A model generated the notes under the pieces. It saw only the letters and a program-made list of their open reading frames with translations, did not search any database and had not been told where the DNA came from. Shown here one piece after another: positions 27,582 through 36,662 of a DNA stretch of 64,000 nucleotides. The DNA is from Solirubrobacter pauli (GTDB lineage: Bacteria > Actinomycetota > Thermoleophilia > Solirubrobacterales > Solirubrobacteraceae). How positions within the stretch are numbered: position 1 is the stretch's first letter; each line of letters begins with the position of its first letter. The position numbers and the translations under genes were made by a program. The stretch is taken from positions 1,364,001-1,428,000 of the forward strand of contig NZ_RBIL01000002.1 in assembly GCF_003633755.1 (NCBI RefSeq), given 5' to 3'.

Positions 27582-29141
27582 ATGGAGCATCAGCGCTGCA
27601 TCGAGTGCGAGGAGATCGAGCTCGCGCGCGTGCGCGACGAGCGCCCCCGGCAGACGATGCCGATCCCGTACGCCGCGCTCGACGGCTTCCCGGCCGGCAA
27701 GACGCCGCGCGAGCTGACCCGCCGGCGGCTGCTGCAGTGGGGCATCGCGGGCACGGCGTCGATCTACGGCGCCCACCAGCTCGGCTGGGACCAGGTGTGG
27801 GAGTCGGTCGCGCACGCGAGCGAGGCGGCGACGGACAAGTGCCTCGTGCTGATCTACCTGGCCGGCGGCAACGACGGCCTGAACTGGGTGCTCCCGAACG
27901 ACGCCAACGACTACGCCGCTTACGTGACGGCGCGTCCGGAGATCCATCGCGCGCAGGGCCTGTCGACGGCCGCGCGCGTCGGCTCCAAGCCGCTGCCCGG
28001 CCCGGGCGGCGCGGCGCTCGCGTTCGCGAACACGGTCGTCTCGGCCAACGGCGGCGGGGACACCAGCGACCCGCGCTTCAAGTTCGCGGCCGGCGGCGAA
28101 GGCTACGGGCTGGACACGCTGTTCGGCGACGGCACCGGCGGCCCCGGCTCCGACCTGGCGATCATGCCGGCGGTCGACGCCAAGCAGTACTCGCTCAGCC
28201 ACTTCGACAACTCGGACATCTGGTTCGCGGCCAGCAACGACCAGAACACCAAGACCGGCTGGCTCGGGCGCTGGATCGACCGCAACGGCGACGCCGGCAA
28301 CCCGCTGCAGGCGATCTCGATCGACACGGCGCTGTCGAAGTCGATCCGCACCGCGACCAACCCGGTGTGCGCGATCCCGTCACTGCCGATGTCGGGCTTC
28401 ATGCACAGCCAGTCCGGCTTCGGGGGGACCAACACCGACCTCAACCCGCAGCTGCGCGACCTCGCGGCGCTGCAGGCGGGAGCGGGGAACGCCTACCTGA
28501 GCCGCTCGCGCGGGACCTACGGGCTCGCCCACACCACCTACGAGCGGATCAAGACGCTGAACGCGGTGGCGAGCCCGATCGCGTATCCGAACACCAGCAC
28601 GCTCTCCGCACGGCTGCGGACGGCGGCGATGCTGCTGGCGGCGAACCTCGGCACGCGGATCATCACGATCCACTGGGGCGGGTTCGACACGCACACGGGC
28701 CAGCTGGCCGCCCAGGACCGGCAGATGGCCGAGTTCTCGCGCGCGCTCGCCGCGTTCCGCGCCGATCTGCAGGCGCGCGGCATCGAGCAGCGGGTCGCCA
28801 CGCTGGCGTTCTCGGAGTTCGGCCGCCGCGTCCGCGAGAACGGCGTGGGCACCGAGGCGGGCACCGACCACGGCGCCGGCGGCCTCATGTTCGCCATGGG
28901 CAGCGGCGTGCGCGGCGGGTTCGCGGCCGACTGGCCGGGATGCGAGCTCAACGAGCTGGTGCCGACCAACAACGCCGGGCAGGGCAACCTCAAGGTCCCG
29001 ACGGACTACCGGTCGGTCTACAAGGCGGTGCTGGACGAGTGGCTCGGTGAGCAGGACTCGCAGTCGCTGCTCGGCGGCCCGACGATCGAGACGTTGATCC
29101 GCGGCGACGGGTACGCGGGGGCCCGTAGGCTGTTCAAGTGA
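27582..29141 (+). CDS. DUF1501 protein with Tat-type signal
   Basis: A 519-residue alkaline-phosphatase-fold-like protein. An N-terminal region with TRRRLLQWGIAGTAS (about residues 45-60) resembles a twin-arginine signal placed late, so the true start may be an internal ATG such as MPIPYAALDGF (27657). Family motifs are CLVLIYLAGGNDGLNWVLP, IITIHWGGFDTHTGQ, VATLAFSEFGRRVRENG and GTDHGAGGLMFAMG, with conserved Asp/His like sulfatase/phosphatase metal sites. The activity is unproven. It shares the operon with the DUF1800 and cupredoxin genes. Confidence 0.88.
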   Translation: MEHQRCIECEEIELARVRDERPRQTMPIPYAALDGFPAGKTPRELTRRRLLQWGIAGTASIYGAHQLGWDQVWESVAHASEAATDKCLVLIYLAGGNDGLNWVLPNDANDYAAYVTARPEIHRAQGLSTAARVGSKPLPGPGGAALAFANTVVSANGGGDTSDPRFKFAAGGEGYGLDTLFGDGTGGPGSDLAIMPAVDAKQYSLSHFDNSDIWFAASNDQNTKTGWLGRWIDRNGDAGNPLQAISIDTALSKSIRTATNPVCAIPSLPMSGFMHSQSGFGGTNTDLNPQLRDLAALQAGAGNAYLSRSRGTYGLAHTTYERIKTLNAVASPIAYPNTSTLSARLRTAAMLLAANLGTRIITIHWGGFDTHTGQLAAQDRQMAEFSRALAAFRADLQARGIEQRVATLAFSEFGRRVRENGVGTEAGTDHGAGGLMFAMGSGVRGGFAADWPGCELNELVPTNNAGQGNLKVPTDYRSVYKAVLDEWLGEQDSQSLLGGPTIETLIRGDGYAGARRLFK

Positions 29142-29749
29142 CCTGGCTGGCCATCCTGTTGAGCATCGCGGGCTTCGGCGGCCCCACGATGGAGGTCAAG
29201 CCGCGCAAGTGCGCGGCCCAGACGAGCATCGGCGCGGCGGCGTACACGTCGGCGGCGGCCAAGACGTGCGTCAAGAAGAAGCGCAAGACGCCCGCGAAGC
29301 CGCAGCCGACCAAGCCGGGCGCGGACACGCCGACGACGAACCCGGCGCCGCGCACCGAGCCCGGCGGGGGCACGACACCGGAGGCCACGCCGACCCCGAA
29401 GCCCGGCGCGACGCCCGTCCCGACCGCCACCCCGGTGGCGACGCCGACTCCGGTCACGTATCCCACGCGCACGAACGTCGACCTCACCGACACCGCGACC
29501 TGGTCGGTACGGCCGTCCTACCGGATCCTCGCGGCCGGGAAGATCGACTTCAACGTCAACAACCGCGGTGAGGACGACCACAACCTGACCGTCCGCAACG
29601 CGGCCGCCCGCGACCTCGGCACGATCGATCTGGCGCCGGGGAACACGGGCACGCTGACGGTCGACCTGGGGGTCGGCACCTACACGCTCTACTGCTCGCT
29701 CCCGCAGCACGAGGAGGCGGGGATGAAGGCCACGATCAGCGTCCGCTGA
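29138..29749 (+). CDS. Secreted cupredoxin-like protein
   Basis: A 203-residue exported protein. A hydrophobic N-terminus (TWLAILLSIAGFGG) precedes a Lys/Pro/Thr-rich spacer with repeated TPTPKPGATPVPTATP, then a plastocyanin-like domain. Type-1 copper ligands are visible as His148 (DDHNL), Cys186, His191 and Met196 in YCSLPQHEEAGM. GTG 29138 overlaps the DUF1501 stop (GTGA), so it is the third gene of the operon. Suggests copper-based electron transfer with the DUF1800/DUF1501 pair at the cell surface; the partner reaction is unknown. Confidence 0.85.
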   Translation: MTWLAILLSIAGFGGPTMEVKPRKCAAQTSIGAAAYTSAAAKTCVKKKRKTPAKPQPTKPGADTPTTNPAPRTEPGGGTTPEATPTPKPGATPVPTATPVATPTPVTYPTRTNVDLTDTATWSVRPSYRILAAGKIDFNVNNRGEDDHNLTVRNAAARDLGTIDLAPGNTGTLTVDLGVGTYTLYCSLPQHEEAGMKATISVR

Positions 29750-29754
29750 CATCG

Positions 29755-29789
29755 CTTTACCAGCACTTTGCCGCACCTGCCGATAAAGG
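29755..29789 (+). promoter_or_regulatory. SARP-type direct repeat and promoter of the MFS gene
   Basis: CTTTACC (29755-29761) and CTTTGCC (29766-29772) start exactly 11 nt apart, the spacing used by AfsR/SARP activators. They are followed about 10 nt later by a GATAAA/TAAAGG -10-like stretch and an AAGGGGG ribosome site before ATG 29797. Matching repeats sit at the two AfsR-like genes. Confidence 0.6.
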
Positions 29790-29796
29790 GGGTGCG

Positions 29797-31023
29797 ATGA
29801 AGGCCATGCTGGACATGTTCAAGGACGAGCGGCGCGCCCGCTGGTTCTTCGCGGCGCACGCGCAGGGCGCGCTGGGCGCCGGGGCGGGCTACATCGCGCT
29901 GCTCGTGCTGGCCTACGAGCGGATCGGCTCCGCGTGGGGCGCCACCGCCGTCCTGCTCGCCGACCTGCTGCCCGCGATGCTGCTCGGCCCCCTGCTGGGC
30001 GCGGCCATCGACCGCACGTCGCGGCTCGCGGGCGCCGTCCTCGCCGATCTGATCCGCGCGGCGGCGTTCGGGGCGCTGGTCTTCACGCACTCGACCGGGG
30101 CGATGATCGCGCTCGCGCTGCTCGCCGGCTTCGGCACGGCGCTGTTCCGGCCCTCGACCTGGGCGCTGCTGCCCGGGCTCGTCGCGCCGTCGCGCTTCAG
30201 CGCCGCGGTCGGCCTGTTCAACGCCGTCCGGGACACGGGCCAGCTGCTCGGCCCGGTCCTCGCCGCGGGCCTGCTGGTGATCGCCTCACCGGCGGCGGTG
30301 CTCGGCATCAACGCGGTCACCTTCGGGCTGTCGGCGCTGCTCCTGCTGCGGCTGCGCGGCCACGTGCGCCGGCCGGCCGCCACCGAAGCCGCCATGGACG
30401 AGCCCGTCTCGCTGCGCGGCGTGCTGCGCGATCGCTTCGTGCGGGTCATGATCGGCACGTCGGCGACCGTGACGCTGTGCGCGGCGACCATGAACGTCGG
30501 CGAGCTCGTGCTCGCCCAGCGGGACCTGAAGGCGGGCGCGACCGGGTTCGCGCTGCTCGTGAGCGTGTACGGCTTCGGCCTGATCGTCGGCGCGCTGTGC
30601 GCCGGACGCGACGGGGGCGACGCGCGCCTGTGCTACTTCGCCGGCCTCGGCGGGATCGCCGCCGGCATGCTGAGCACGGCCTTCGCGCCGACGCTCGGCT
30701 TCGCCCTGTTCACCTTCGGCTTCACCGGCGCGGCCAACGGCCTGTTCAGCACGAGCAACCGGATCCTGCTCACGCGCGCCATCCCGGAGCGCGTGCACGG
30801 CCGCGCGTTCGGGCTCGTGGACTCGCTGGACTCGTGGGGCTTCGGCCTGGCGGTGATCGCCGGCGGTGGGCTCGCGTCCGCGTTCGGCGGCCGCGCGCTG
30901 TTCGCCGTCGCCGGCTCGGTCCTGTTCGTGATCTGGGCGTGCGCGGCCTACACGCTGCGCTCGCGGGTCATGCCCGAGATCTCGGCGCCCGTTCCCACGC
31001 TCATACCCGCAACCCAAGGCTGA
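29797..31023 (+). CDS. MFS transporter (EntS/macrolide-efflux-like)
   Basis: Twelve-helix major facilitator protein of 408 residues, e.g. [40 protein letters not shown] and a second half with [14 protein letters not shown] and [20 protein letters not shown]. This layout is common in drug or siderophore exporters. Its 3' end overlaps the convergent AfsR-like gene by 23 bp. SARP-type repeats in its promoter suggest control by one of those regulators, hence export of an unknown metabolite, drug or signal. Confidence 0.88.
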   Translation: MKAMLDMFKDERRARWFFAAHAQGALGAGAGYIALLVLAYERIGSAWGATAVLLADLLPAMLLGPLLGAAIDRTSRLAGAVLADLIRAAAFGALVFTHSTGAMIALALLAGFGTALFRPSTWALLPGLVAPSRFSAAVGLFNAVRDTGQLLGPVLAAGLLVIASPAAVLGINAVTFGLSALLLLRLRGHVRRPAATEAAMDEPVSLRGVLRDRFVRVMIGTSATVTLCAATMNVGELVLAQRDLKAGATGFALLVSVYGFGLIVGALCAGRDGGDARLCYFAGLGGIAAGMLSTAFAPTLGFALFTFGFTGAANGLFSTSNRILLTRAIPERVHGRAFGLVDSLDSWGFGLAVIAGGGLASAFGGRALFAVAGSVLFVIWACAAYTLRSRVMPEISAPVPTLIPATQG

Positions 31024-33706
31024 CGGCGTCGTCGAGCGCCAGCGCGGCGCCCTCGGCGACGGCGGCCTCATAGCCCGGGGTGCCGAGCGCCGCGCGCAGC
31101 TCGGCCTCGACGCGCTCGCCGAAGCGGCGCTCGTCGGGCTGGCGGGTGGTGCCGCGGGTCTCGCGCAGGGCGTCCGCCGCGCCCCACAGCCGCGCACCGG
31201 CGTGCGGGTCGTCGCGGCGGCTCGCGGCGGCCGCGGCGGTCTCCAGGCAGCCGACGATGCCGTACGAGTCGCCGATCTCGTGCGCGCGGGTGAGCGCGAG
31301 CCGCAGCAGCTCGATCGCGCGGGCCTCGTCGGTGTCGAAGAGCACGCGCGCGAGCGACTCCTCGGTCGAGGTGAGGTGGGCGGGCTCGGCGACCCGGCGG
31401 GCGATCGCGACGCTCTCCTCGAGCCGCGCGATCGCCTCCTGCACGTTGCCGACCTCGTCGTGGACGATCCCGAGGTTCTGCGTGTAGAGGCTCACGGCGC
31501 GCTCGTCGCCGAGCTCGCGGGCGATCCCGGTGGCCTCGCCGTAGAGCGCGATCGCGGTCTCGAAGTCGCTGCGATAGACGGCGAGCACACCGAGGTTGGA
31601 GACGATCCGCGCCTCGCGGTCGCGCAGCCCGAGCTCCCGGGCGGGCTCCAGCGCCGCTTCGAAGTGGCCGCGGGCGGCGTCGAAGTCGCCCTGCTCGGCT
31701 GCCAGGATGCCGGCGCCGTTGGCGGTCCGCAGCCGCGCCTCGGCGGTCCCGCCGTCCAGCGCGAGCGCGCCGCGGCAGAGCTCGCGCCCCTCGCTGACCC
31801 CGCCGCGCAGCAGCCAGTAGCGCCACAGCGGCGCGACGAGCGCGAGCGCCGTGTCGCCGTCGTGGACGGCGATGGTGTGCCGGAGCGCGGCGCGGATGTT
31901 GTCGTGGTCGGCGTCGAGGCGCTCGAGCCAGTCGCGCTGCTGTGGGCTCACGAGCCCGTCCTCGGCCTCGGCCAGCAGGTGCACGTACGCCCGCGCGTGG
32001 CGGTCTCGCACGTCCTGGTCGTCGCCGAGCTGCTCGAGCGCGTACTCGCGGACGGTCTCGAGCATCGCGAAGCGCCCGTCGGCGGGGGTGAGGAGGCTGT
32101 GGTCGGCGAGCGCGGCGATCCCGTCGAGCGCCTGCGGGCCGCAGACGGCCTCCGCGGCGGCGAGCGTGAAGCCGCCGCTGAACACGCCGAGCTCGCGGAA
32201 CAGGCGCTGCGCGTCGGCGTCGAGCAGGTCGTAGCTCCAGCCGATCGCGGCCCGCAGCGTCTGCTGGCGCTGTGGCGCGTCACGGGGCCCCGCGCTCAGC
32301 AGGTCCAGCCGGCGGGCGAGCCGGTCGAGGATCTCCTGCGGCGAGAGGACCTTGATCCGCGCGGCGGCGAGCTCGATCGCGAGCGGGAGCCCGTCCAGGC
32401 GGCGGCAGATCTCCGCGACGAGCGGCTCGGTCCCGTCGGGCTCCAGGCGCGGGTTGACGGCGCGGGCCCGCCGCAGGAACAGCGCGACCGCGGGCTCGGC
32501 GGCGAGCGGCGGTAGCGCCAGCTCGTGCTCGGCGGCCAGGCGCAGCGGGGCCCGGCTGGTGACGACGAGCTTCGTGCGCGGGGAGGCGGTGAGGATCGCG
32601 TTGAGACTGGACGCGGCGTCGAGCAGCTGCTCGAAGTTGTCGACGACGACCAGCAGCTCGCGCCCGGCGGTCTCGCCGATCGCCGCCTCCAGCTCCGCGC
32701 CCACGAGCGCCGGGTCCTCCAGCGCCCCGAGCGTGACGAACCGCGCGCCCTCGCCGAACCGCTCCCCGAGCCGGTGCGCGAGCTCGAGCGCGAACCGCGT
32801 CTTGCCGATCCCGCCCGGCCCGGTGAGCGTGAGCAGCCGCACGTCCGGCTCGCCCAGCAGCGCCTCGGCGGTCGCCAGGTCGCCTTCGCGCCCGAGCAAC
32901 GGCGTCGCGGGCACGGGCAAGGGCGGCGCGTCGACGGGGTCCACCGAAGTTAAACGTCCTGGACGTTTAACTTCGGGGCGGAGCGCGGGGTCGTGGGCGA
33001 GGATCTGCGCTTCCAGGCGCTGGAGGGCCGGGCTCGGGTCCAGGCCGAGGTCCTCGACGAGCGCGTGGCGCGCGCGGCGATAGGCCTCGAGCGAGTCGGC
33101 CTGGCGGTCCGCGCGGTAGAGGGCGAGCATCAACTGCGCGTGCAAGCGCTCGCGGTAGGGGTGCTCGGACGTCAGGCGCTCGAGCTCGGGCACGAGCTCG
33201 CCGCCGGCGCCGAGCTCCAGGTCCAGCTCGACCCGGCGTTCGAGCGCGTCGAGGCGGGCGCTCTCGATCCGGTCCGCCTCGCCGCGGGCGGGCCCGTAGA
33301 GGGGCGCGTCGGCCAGCGGCGCGCCGCGGAACAGCGCGAGCGCCTCGCGCAGCCGCTCCGCCGCCTCCGCGGGCGGCGCCGAGCGGGCTTCGGCGGCGAG
33401 CGTCTCGAACCGCTCGAGGTCCAGCGCGCCGGGAGCGAGGCGGACCGCGTAGCCGGAGGGACGGGTCTCGATCGTGTCCGGGCCGAGCAGGCGGCGCAGC
33501 TGTGAGACGTGCACCTGCAGCGCCTTGGTCGCGGTCGGTGGGGGCTCCTCGTCCCACAGGACGTCGATCAGCCGGGTCGCGGAGACCGCGCCGTCGCGGT
33601 ACGCGAGCAGGAGCGTGGCCAGCAGCGCGCGGTGCTTGGGCGCGCGTAGCTCGATGACGCCCTGCGGCCCCACGACCCGCAGCGGACCGAGGATCGCGAA
33701 GTCCAT
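31001..33706 (-). CDS. AfsR/SARP-family regulator (BTAD + NB-ARC ATPase + TPR), paralogue 1
   Basis: Large signal-integrating regulator, 901 residues. Winged-helix plus BTAD (1-245; [51 protein letters not shown]), an ATPase with [17 protein letters not shown] (Walker A near 295), VVVDNFEQ (Walker B) and [17 protein letters not shown], then TPR-like repeats to the C-terminus. A palindromic insert coding [10 protein letters not shown] lies exactly between BTAD and ATPase (about 245-254). TAAAGT lies 7 nt before ATG 33706, giving a leaderless promoter that overlaps 11-nt-spaced heptamers; autoregulation is likely. Closely similar to its upstream neighbour. Confidence 0.92.
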   Translation of the reverse strand: MDFAILGPLRVVGPQGVIELRAPKHRALLATLLLAYRDGAVSATRLIDVLWDEEPPPTATKALQVHVSQLRRLLGPDTIETRPSGYAVRLAPGALDLERFETLAAEARSAPPAEAAERLREALALFRGAPLADAPLYGPARGEADRIESARLDALERRVELDLELGAGGELVPELERLTSEHPYRERLHAQLMLALYRADRQADSLEAYRRARHALVEDLGLDPSPALQRLEAQILAHDPALRPEVKRPGRLTSVDPVDAPPLPVPATPLLGREGDLATAEALLGEPDVRLLTLTGPGGIGKTRFALELAHRLGERFGEGARFVTLGALEDPALVGAELEAAIGETAGRELLVVVDNFEQLLDAASSLNAILTASPRTKLVVTSRAPLRLAAEHELALPPLAAEPAVALFLRRARAVNPRLEPDGTEPLVAEICRRLDGLPLAIELAAARIKVLSPQEILDRLARRLDLLSAGPRDAPQRQQTLRAAIGWSYDLLDADAQRLFRELGVFSGGFTLAAAEAVCGPQALDGIAALADHSLLTPADGRFAMLETVREYALEQLGDDQDVRDRHARAYVHLLAEAEDGLVSPQQRDWLERLDADHDNIRAALRHTIAVHDGDTALALVAPLWRYWLLRGGVSEGRELCRGALALDGGTAEARLRTANGAGILAAEQGDFDAARGHFEAALEPARELGLRDREARIVSNLGVLAVYRSDFETAIALYGEATGIARELGDERAVSLYTQNLGIVHDEVGNVQEAIARLEESVAIARRVAEPAHLTSTEESLARVLFDTDEARAIELLRLALTRAHEIGDSYGIVGCLETAAAAASRRDDPHAGARLWGAADALRETRGTTRQPDERRFGERVEAELRAALGTPGYEAAVAEGAALALDDAVSLGLRV
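32945..32977. repeat. Perfect coding palindrome in AfsR-like gene 1
   Basis: Sixteen-base perfect arms around one central T (32961). On the gene strand it encodes [11 protein letters not shown], nearly the same peptide, in the same phase, as the element in the carboxylase alpha gene. Confidence 0.8.
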
Positions 33707-33714
33707 CGGCGCGA

Positions 33715-33732
33715 CTTTACCGCCCCTTTGGC
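33715..33732. promoter_or_regulatory. 11-nt-spaced heptamers between AfsR-like gene 1 and the peptide gene
   Basis: CTTTACC (33715-33721) and CTTTGGC (33726-33732), start-to-start 11 nt. A weaker CTTGCC follows at 33738. The first heptamer contains the leftward -10 (TAAAGT) of AfsR-like gene 1 and the pair points toward the peptide gene on the plus strand. Confidence 0.6.
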
Positions 33733-33765
33733 GCGGGCTTGCCGGTCGCCGCGAAGGTACGCAGC

Positions 33766-33828
33766 ATGAACACCGCGACCACCAAGGAGGGTTGGACGAT
33801 GGGCTTCAAGTTCGGCTGGAAGGTCTAA
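33766..33828 (+). CDS. Small peptide [20 protein letters not shown] between two AfsR-like genes
   Basis: Twenty codons plus TAA. Nineteen of 20 third positions are G/C while first positions are only 30% G/C, the codon-position bias of real genes here. GAAGG lies 8 nt before ATG 33766. A strong AAGGAGGG (33784-33791) lies 7 nt before an internal ATG 33799, which would give MGFKFGWKV, so either start is possible. The peptide is basic and aromatic with no export signal seen. It is divergent from AfsR-like gene 1 across SARP-type heptamers, and its stop overlaps the stop of gene 2. A role as signal, RiPP-like precursor or small regulator like AfsS is speculation. Confidence 0.55.
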   Translation: MNTATTKEGWTMGFKFGWKV

Positions 33829-36563
33829 CCGCACACGGCGAGGGCCAGGGCGAGCGCGTCGGACAGCGCGAGCTCTGCACCTTCGCGCTCGGCCTCGGCG
33901 TAGGCCGCGTCACCGAGCGCGGTCCGCAGGCGGGTGACGGTCTCGTCCACCCATGCCTGCTCGTCCGCGGGCCGCATGCCACCGGCTGAGGCGCGCAACG
34001 CCTCGGCCGCCCCGATCAGCCGCGCGCCGTCGCGCGCGTCGGCTGCCACCCGGGCCAGCGTCTCGAAGGACTCCGTCAGGCCCGGGCGGTCGAGCACCGT
34101 CCGCGAGATCTCCATCGCCTCGCGCATCAGCGCGAGCGCGGCGGCCGGGCCGGCGTCCGCGACGGAGAGCTGGATCCGGGCCAGGGTTCGCGACGTGGAC
34201 GCCAGCAGCGTCGGGTCCTCCACCTGGCGCGCGAAGGCGACGCTCTCGGTCAGCTGCTCGACCGCGCGCCGGTGGTACCCGGCGCCGGCGAACGCGATGC
34301 CGAGGTTCTGCGCATTCAGGCCCAGCCCCCAAGGGTCGCCGCCCGCGCGCAGGAACGAGACCACGCGCGTGTAGTGCGCGATCGCGGTCTCGTAGTCGAG
34401 CTCGAGCAGCGCGATGCTGCCGAGGTTGCCCTCCGCCCGCACGGCGCGGTGGTGGTCGCCGAGCGCCTTGGCCAGCTCGAGGCTCTCCTCGAAGAGCGCT
34501 TTCGCGGCTCGTAGATCCCCTTGGTCGCCGGCCAACGCGCCGGCGGCGTTGAGCGCGCGCAGCCGCAGATCGGGCGGCCCGTCGGGCGCGCCGAGCGCGG
34601 CGGAGATGGCCTCGCGGCCTTCGGCGAGGTTGCCGCGGCGCTCCCAGTAGCGCCAGACGGCCGCGCACAGCGACAGCGCGGTGGCGGCGTCGCCGTCGGC
34701 CACGGCGAAGTGGATCGCGGCGCGGACGTTCTCACGCTCGGCGTCCAGGCGGTCCAGCCAGCGGCGCGCATCCGGCCCCTGGATCTCCGCTTCGGCGCTC
34801 GCGAACACGTCGGCGAAGTGGCGGGCGTGCGCGCGCCGCGTGGCGTCCTGCCCGCCGGCCGCCTCCAGGCGGTCCAGCGCGTACTCGCGAACGGTCTCGA
34901 GCATGCCGAAGCGCCCGTCGTGCGCCTTGACGAGGCTGTGGTCGACCAGCGCCGCGACCGTGTCCAGCGCCTCCGGCCCGCAGACCGCCTCGGCGCCGTC
35001 GAACGTGAAGCCGCCGGCGAACACGCCGAGCCGGTCGAAGGTCGCCTGCGCGGCCGGTGGCAGCAGGTCGTAGCTCCAGCCGATCGCCGCGCGCAGCGTC
35101 TGCTGGCGCGCGGGCGCGTCGCGGGGACCGGAGCTGAGCAGGTCCAGGCGCTTGGAGAGCCGGTCGAGGATCGCGGCGGGCGCGAGCACCTTCGTGCGTG
35201 CGGCGGCGAGCTCGATCGCCAGCGGCAGCCCGTCCAGCCGCGCGCAGATGCGCTCGATCAGGGTCGCGTCGGCGGGCGCGAGCGCCAGCCGCGGGTTCAG
35301 CGCCCGTGCCCGGCGCTGGAACAGCTCCGCCGACGGCTCGGGCGCGAGCGGCGACACGGCCAGCTCGTACTCGCCGTGCACGCGCAGCGCGGCGCGGCTG
35401 GTGACGATGACCTTCGAGCGTGGGGAGGAGGCGAGCACCCGGCTCAACTCGGGCGCGGCGTCCAGCAGCTGCTCGAAGTTGTCGACCACCAGCAGCAGCT
35501 CGGCGCCCGCGAGGTCCCCGCCGGCGGCCTGCTCGATCTCCGATGCCACCAGTCCCGGGTCCTCGAGCGCGCCCAGGCCGACGAACCGCGCGCCGTCACC
35601 GAACCGCGGCGCCAGCCGGTGCGCGAGCGCGAGCCCGAGCCGGGTCTTGCCGATCCCGCCCGGCCCGGTCAGCGTGAGCAGCCGCACGTCCGGGTCGCCC
35701 AGCAGCGCCTCCGCCGCCTCCAGGTCCTCTTCGCGCCCGAGCAACGGCGTTGCCGGCGCGGGCAACCCCGGCGCCGGCACCGAACCTAAAGTGCCTGGCA
35801 CTTTAGGTTCGAGGGTCGGGTCGTGGGCGAGGATCTGGGCTTCCAGGCGCTGGAGGGACGGGCTCGGGTCCAGGCCGAGGTCCTCGACGAGGGCGTGGCG
35901 GGCGCGGCGGTAGGCGTCCAGCGCGTCCGCCTGGCGGCCGGAGCGGTAGAGCGCGAGCATCAGCTGGGCGTGGAAGCGCTCGCGGAACGCGTGCTCGGCG
36001 GTCAGCGACTCCAGCTCGGTGATGACCTCGGCGTGGCGATCGAGCGCGAGGTCGTGCTCGATCCGCTGCTCGAGCGCGTCGAGGCGGGCGCTCTCCAGCC
36101 GGTCGGCCTCGACCGCGGCGGGGCCGAGCAGCGGCGTGTCGGCCAGCGGAACGCCGCGGAACAGCGCCAGCGCCTCCCGCAACGTCGCCGACGCGGTCTC
36201 CGGCGGCTCACCGCGTGCCCGCTCGCTCAGCGTCTCGAAGCGCGCGACGTCCAGGGCTTCGGGGTCGACGGCGAGCGCGTAGCCGTTCGGCCGCGTGACG
36301 ATCACGTCCGGGCCGAGCGCGCGCCGCAGCTGGGAGACGTGGACCTGGGCGGCCTTGACCGCCGTGGCCGGCGGGTGCTCGCCCCAGAGGCCGTCGATCA
36401 GGCGGTCGATGGTGACGGTGTCCTGGCGGTGCGAGAGCAGCAGGACGGCCAGCAGCGACCGCTGCCGCGGCGCGTTGATGGCGATCTCGCCAGACGGCCC
36501 TTCGACACGCAGCGGCCCGAGTACGCCGAATTTCAGCGCGTGGCTTTGCCGAGCCTTTGCCAC
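33825..36563 (-). CDS. AfsR/SARP-family regulator (BTAD + NB-ARC ATPase + TPR), paralogue 2
   Basis: A 912-residue paralogue of the neighbouring regulator with the same order: BTAD ([51 protein letters not shown]), ATPase ([32 protein letters not shown]) and TPR-like C-terminus. The BTAD-ATPase joint carries another palindromic insert, [13 protein letters not shown] 36563 is the only start that keeps the BTAD; TAGGAT lies 8 nt before it, so the mRNA may be leaderless. Two CTTTGCC heptamers 11 nt apart lie within its first seven codons, a position suited to repression. The pair looks like a tandem duplication. Confidence 0.92.
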   Translation of the reverse strand: MAKARQSHALKFGVLGPLRVEGPSGEIAINAPRQRSLLAVLLLSHRQDTVTIDRLIDGLWGEHPPATAVKAAQVHVSQLRRALGPDVIVTRPNGYALAVDPEALDVARFETLSERARGEPPETASATLREALALFRGVPLADTPLLGPAAVEADRLESARLDALEQRIEHDLALDRHAEVITELESLTAEHAFRERFHAQLMLALYRSGRQADALDAYRRARHALVEDLGLDPSPSLQRLEAQILAHDPTLEPKVPGTLGSVPAPGLPAPATPLLGREEDLEAAEALLGDPDVRLLTLTGPGGIGKTRLGLALAHRLAPRFGDGARFVGLGALEDPGLVASEIEQAAGGDLAGAELLLVVDNFEQLLDAAPELSRVLASSPRSKVIVTSRAALRVHGEYELAVSPLAPEPSAELFQRRARALNPRLALAPADATLIERICARLDGLPLAIELAAARTKVLAPAAILDRLSKRLDLLSSGPRDAPARQQTLRAAIGWSYDLLPPAAQATFDRLGVFAGGFTFDGAEAVCGPEALDTVAALVDHSLVKAHDGRFGMLETVREYALDRLEAAGGQDATRRAHARHFADVFASAEAEIQGPDARRWLDRLDAERENVRAAIHFAVADGDAATALSLCAAVWRYWERRGNLAEGREAISAALGAPDGPPDLRLRALNAAGALAGDQGDLRAAKALFEESLELAKALGDHHRAVRAEGNLGSIALLELDYETAIAHYTRVVSFLRAGGDPWGLGLNAQNLGIAFAGAGYHRRAVEQLTESVAFARQVEDPTLLASTSRTLARIQLSVADAGPAAALALMREAMEISRTVLDRPGLTESFETLARVAADARDGARLIGAAEALRASAGGMRPADEQAWVDETVTRLRTALGDAAYAEAEREGAELALSDALALALAVCG
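35781..35811. repeat. Perfect coding palindrome in AfsR-like gene 2
   Basis: Fifteen-base perfect arms around a central T (35796). On the gene strand it encodes [10 protein letters not shown]. Its core differs from the other elements on both arms in a compensating way, so symmetry and the K-x-P-G-x-L frame are both kept. Confidence 0.8.
36544..36561. promoter_or_regulatory. 11-nt-spaced CTTTGCC pair at the start of AfsR-like gene 2
   Basis: CTTTGCC at 36544-36550 and again at 36555-36561. This is the most regular of the three heptamer pairs in the window and overlaps the initiation region of the gene. Confidence 0.6.
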
Positions 36564-36626
36564 TCAGCACGATCCTACTGATCAGCCAGACTTCTGCGCC
36601 GGGCATGGTCGCTGTGGCGTAGGGCC

Positions 36627-36661
36627 GCTGGGCGGCTCGTCGTGACCGCGAGCCGCCCAGC
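36627..36661 (-). terminator. Hairpin terminator of the hrpA gene
   Basis: Perfect 13-bp arms (36627-36639 and 36649-36661) with a 9-nt loop, directly after the helicase stop codon on the minus strand. Confidence 0.8.
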
Positions 36662-36662
36662 T

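Noticed and set aside
33738-33744. A third SARP heptamer after the pair at 33715/33726
   Set aside because: CTTGCC is offset by 12 rather than 11 nt and is only a partial match, so only the pair is reported as a site.
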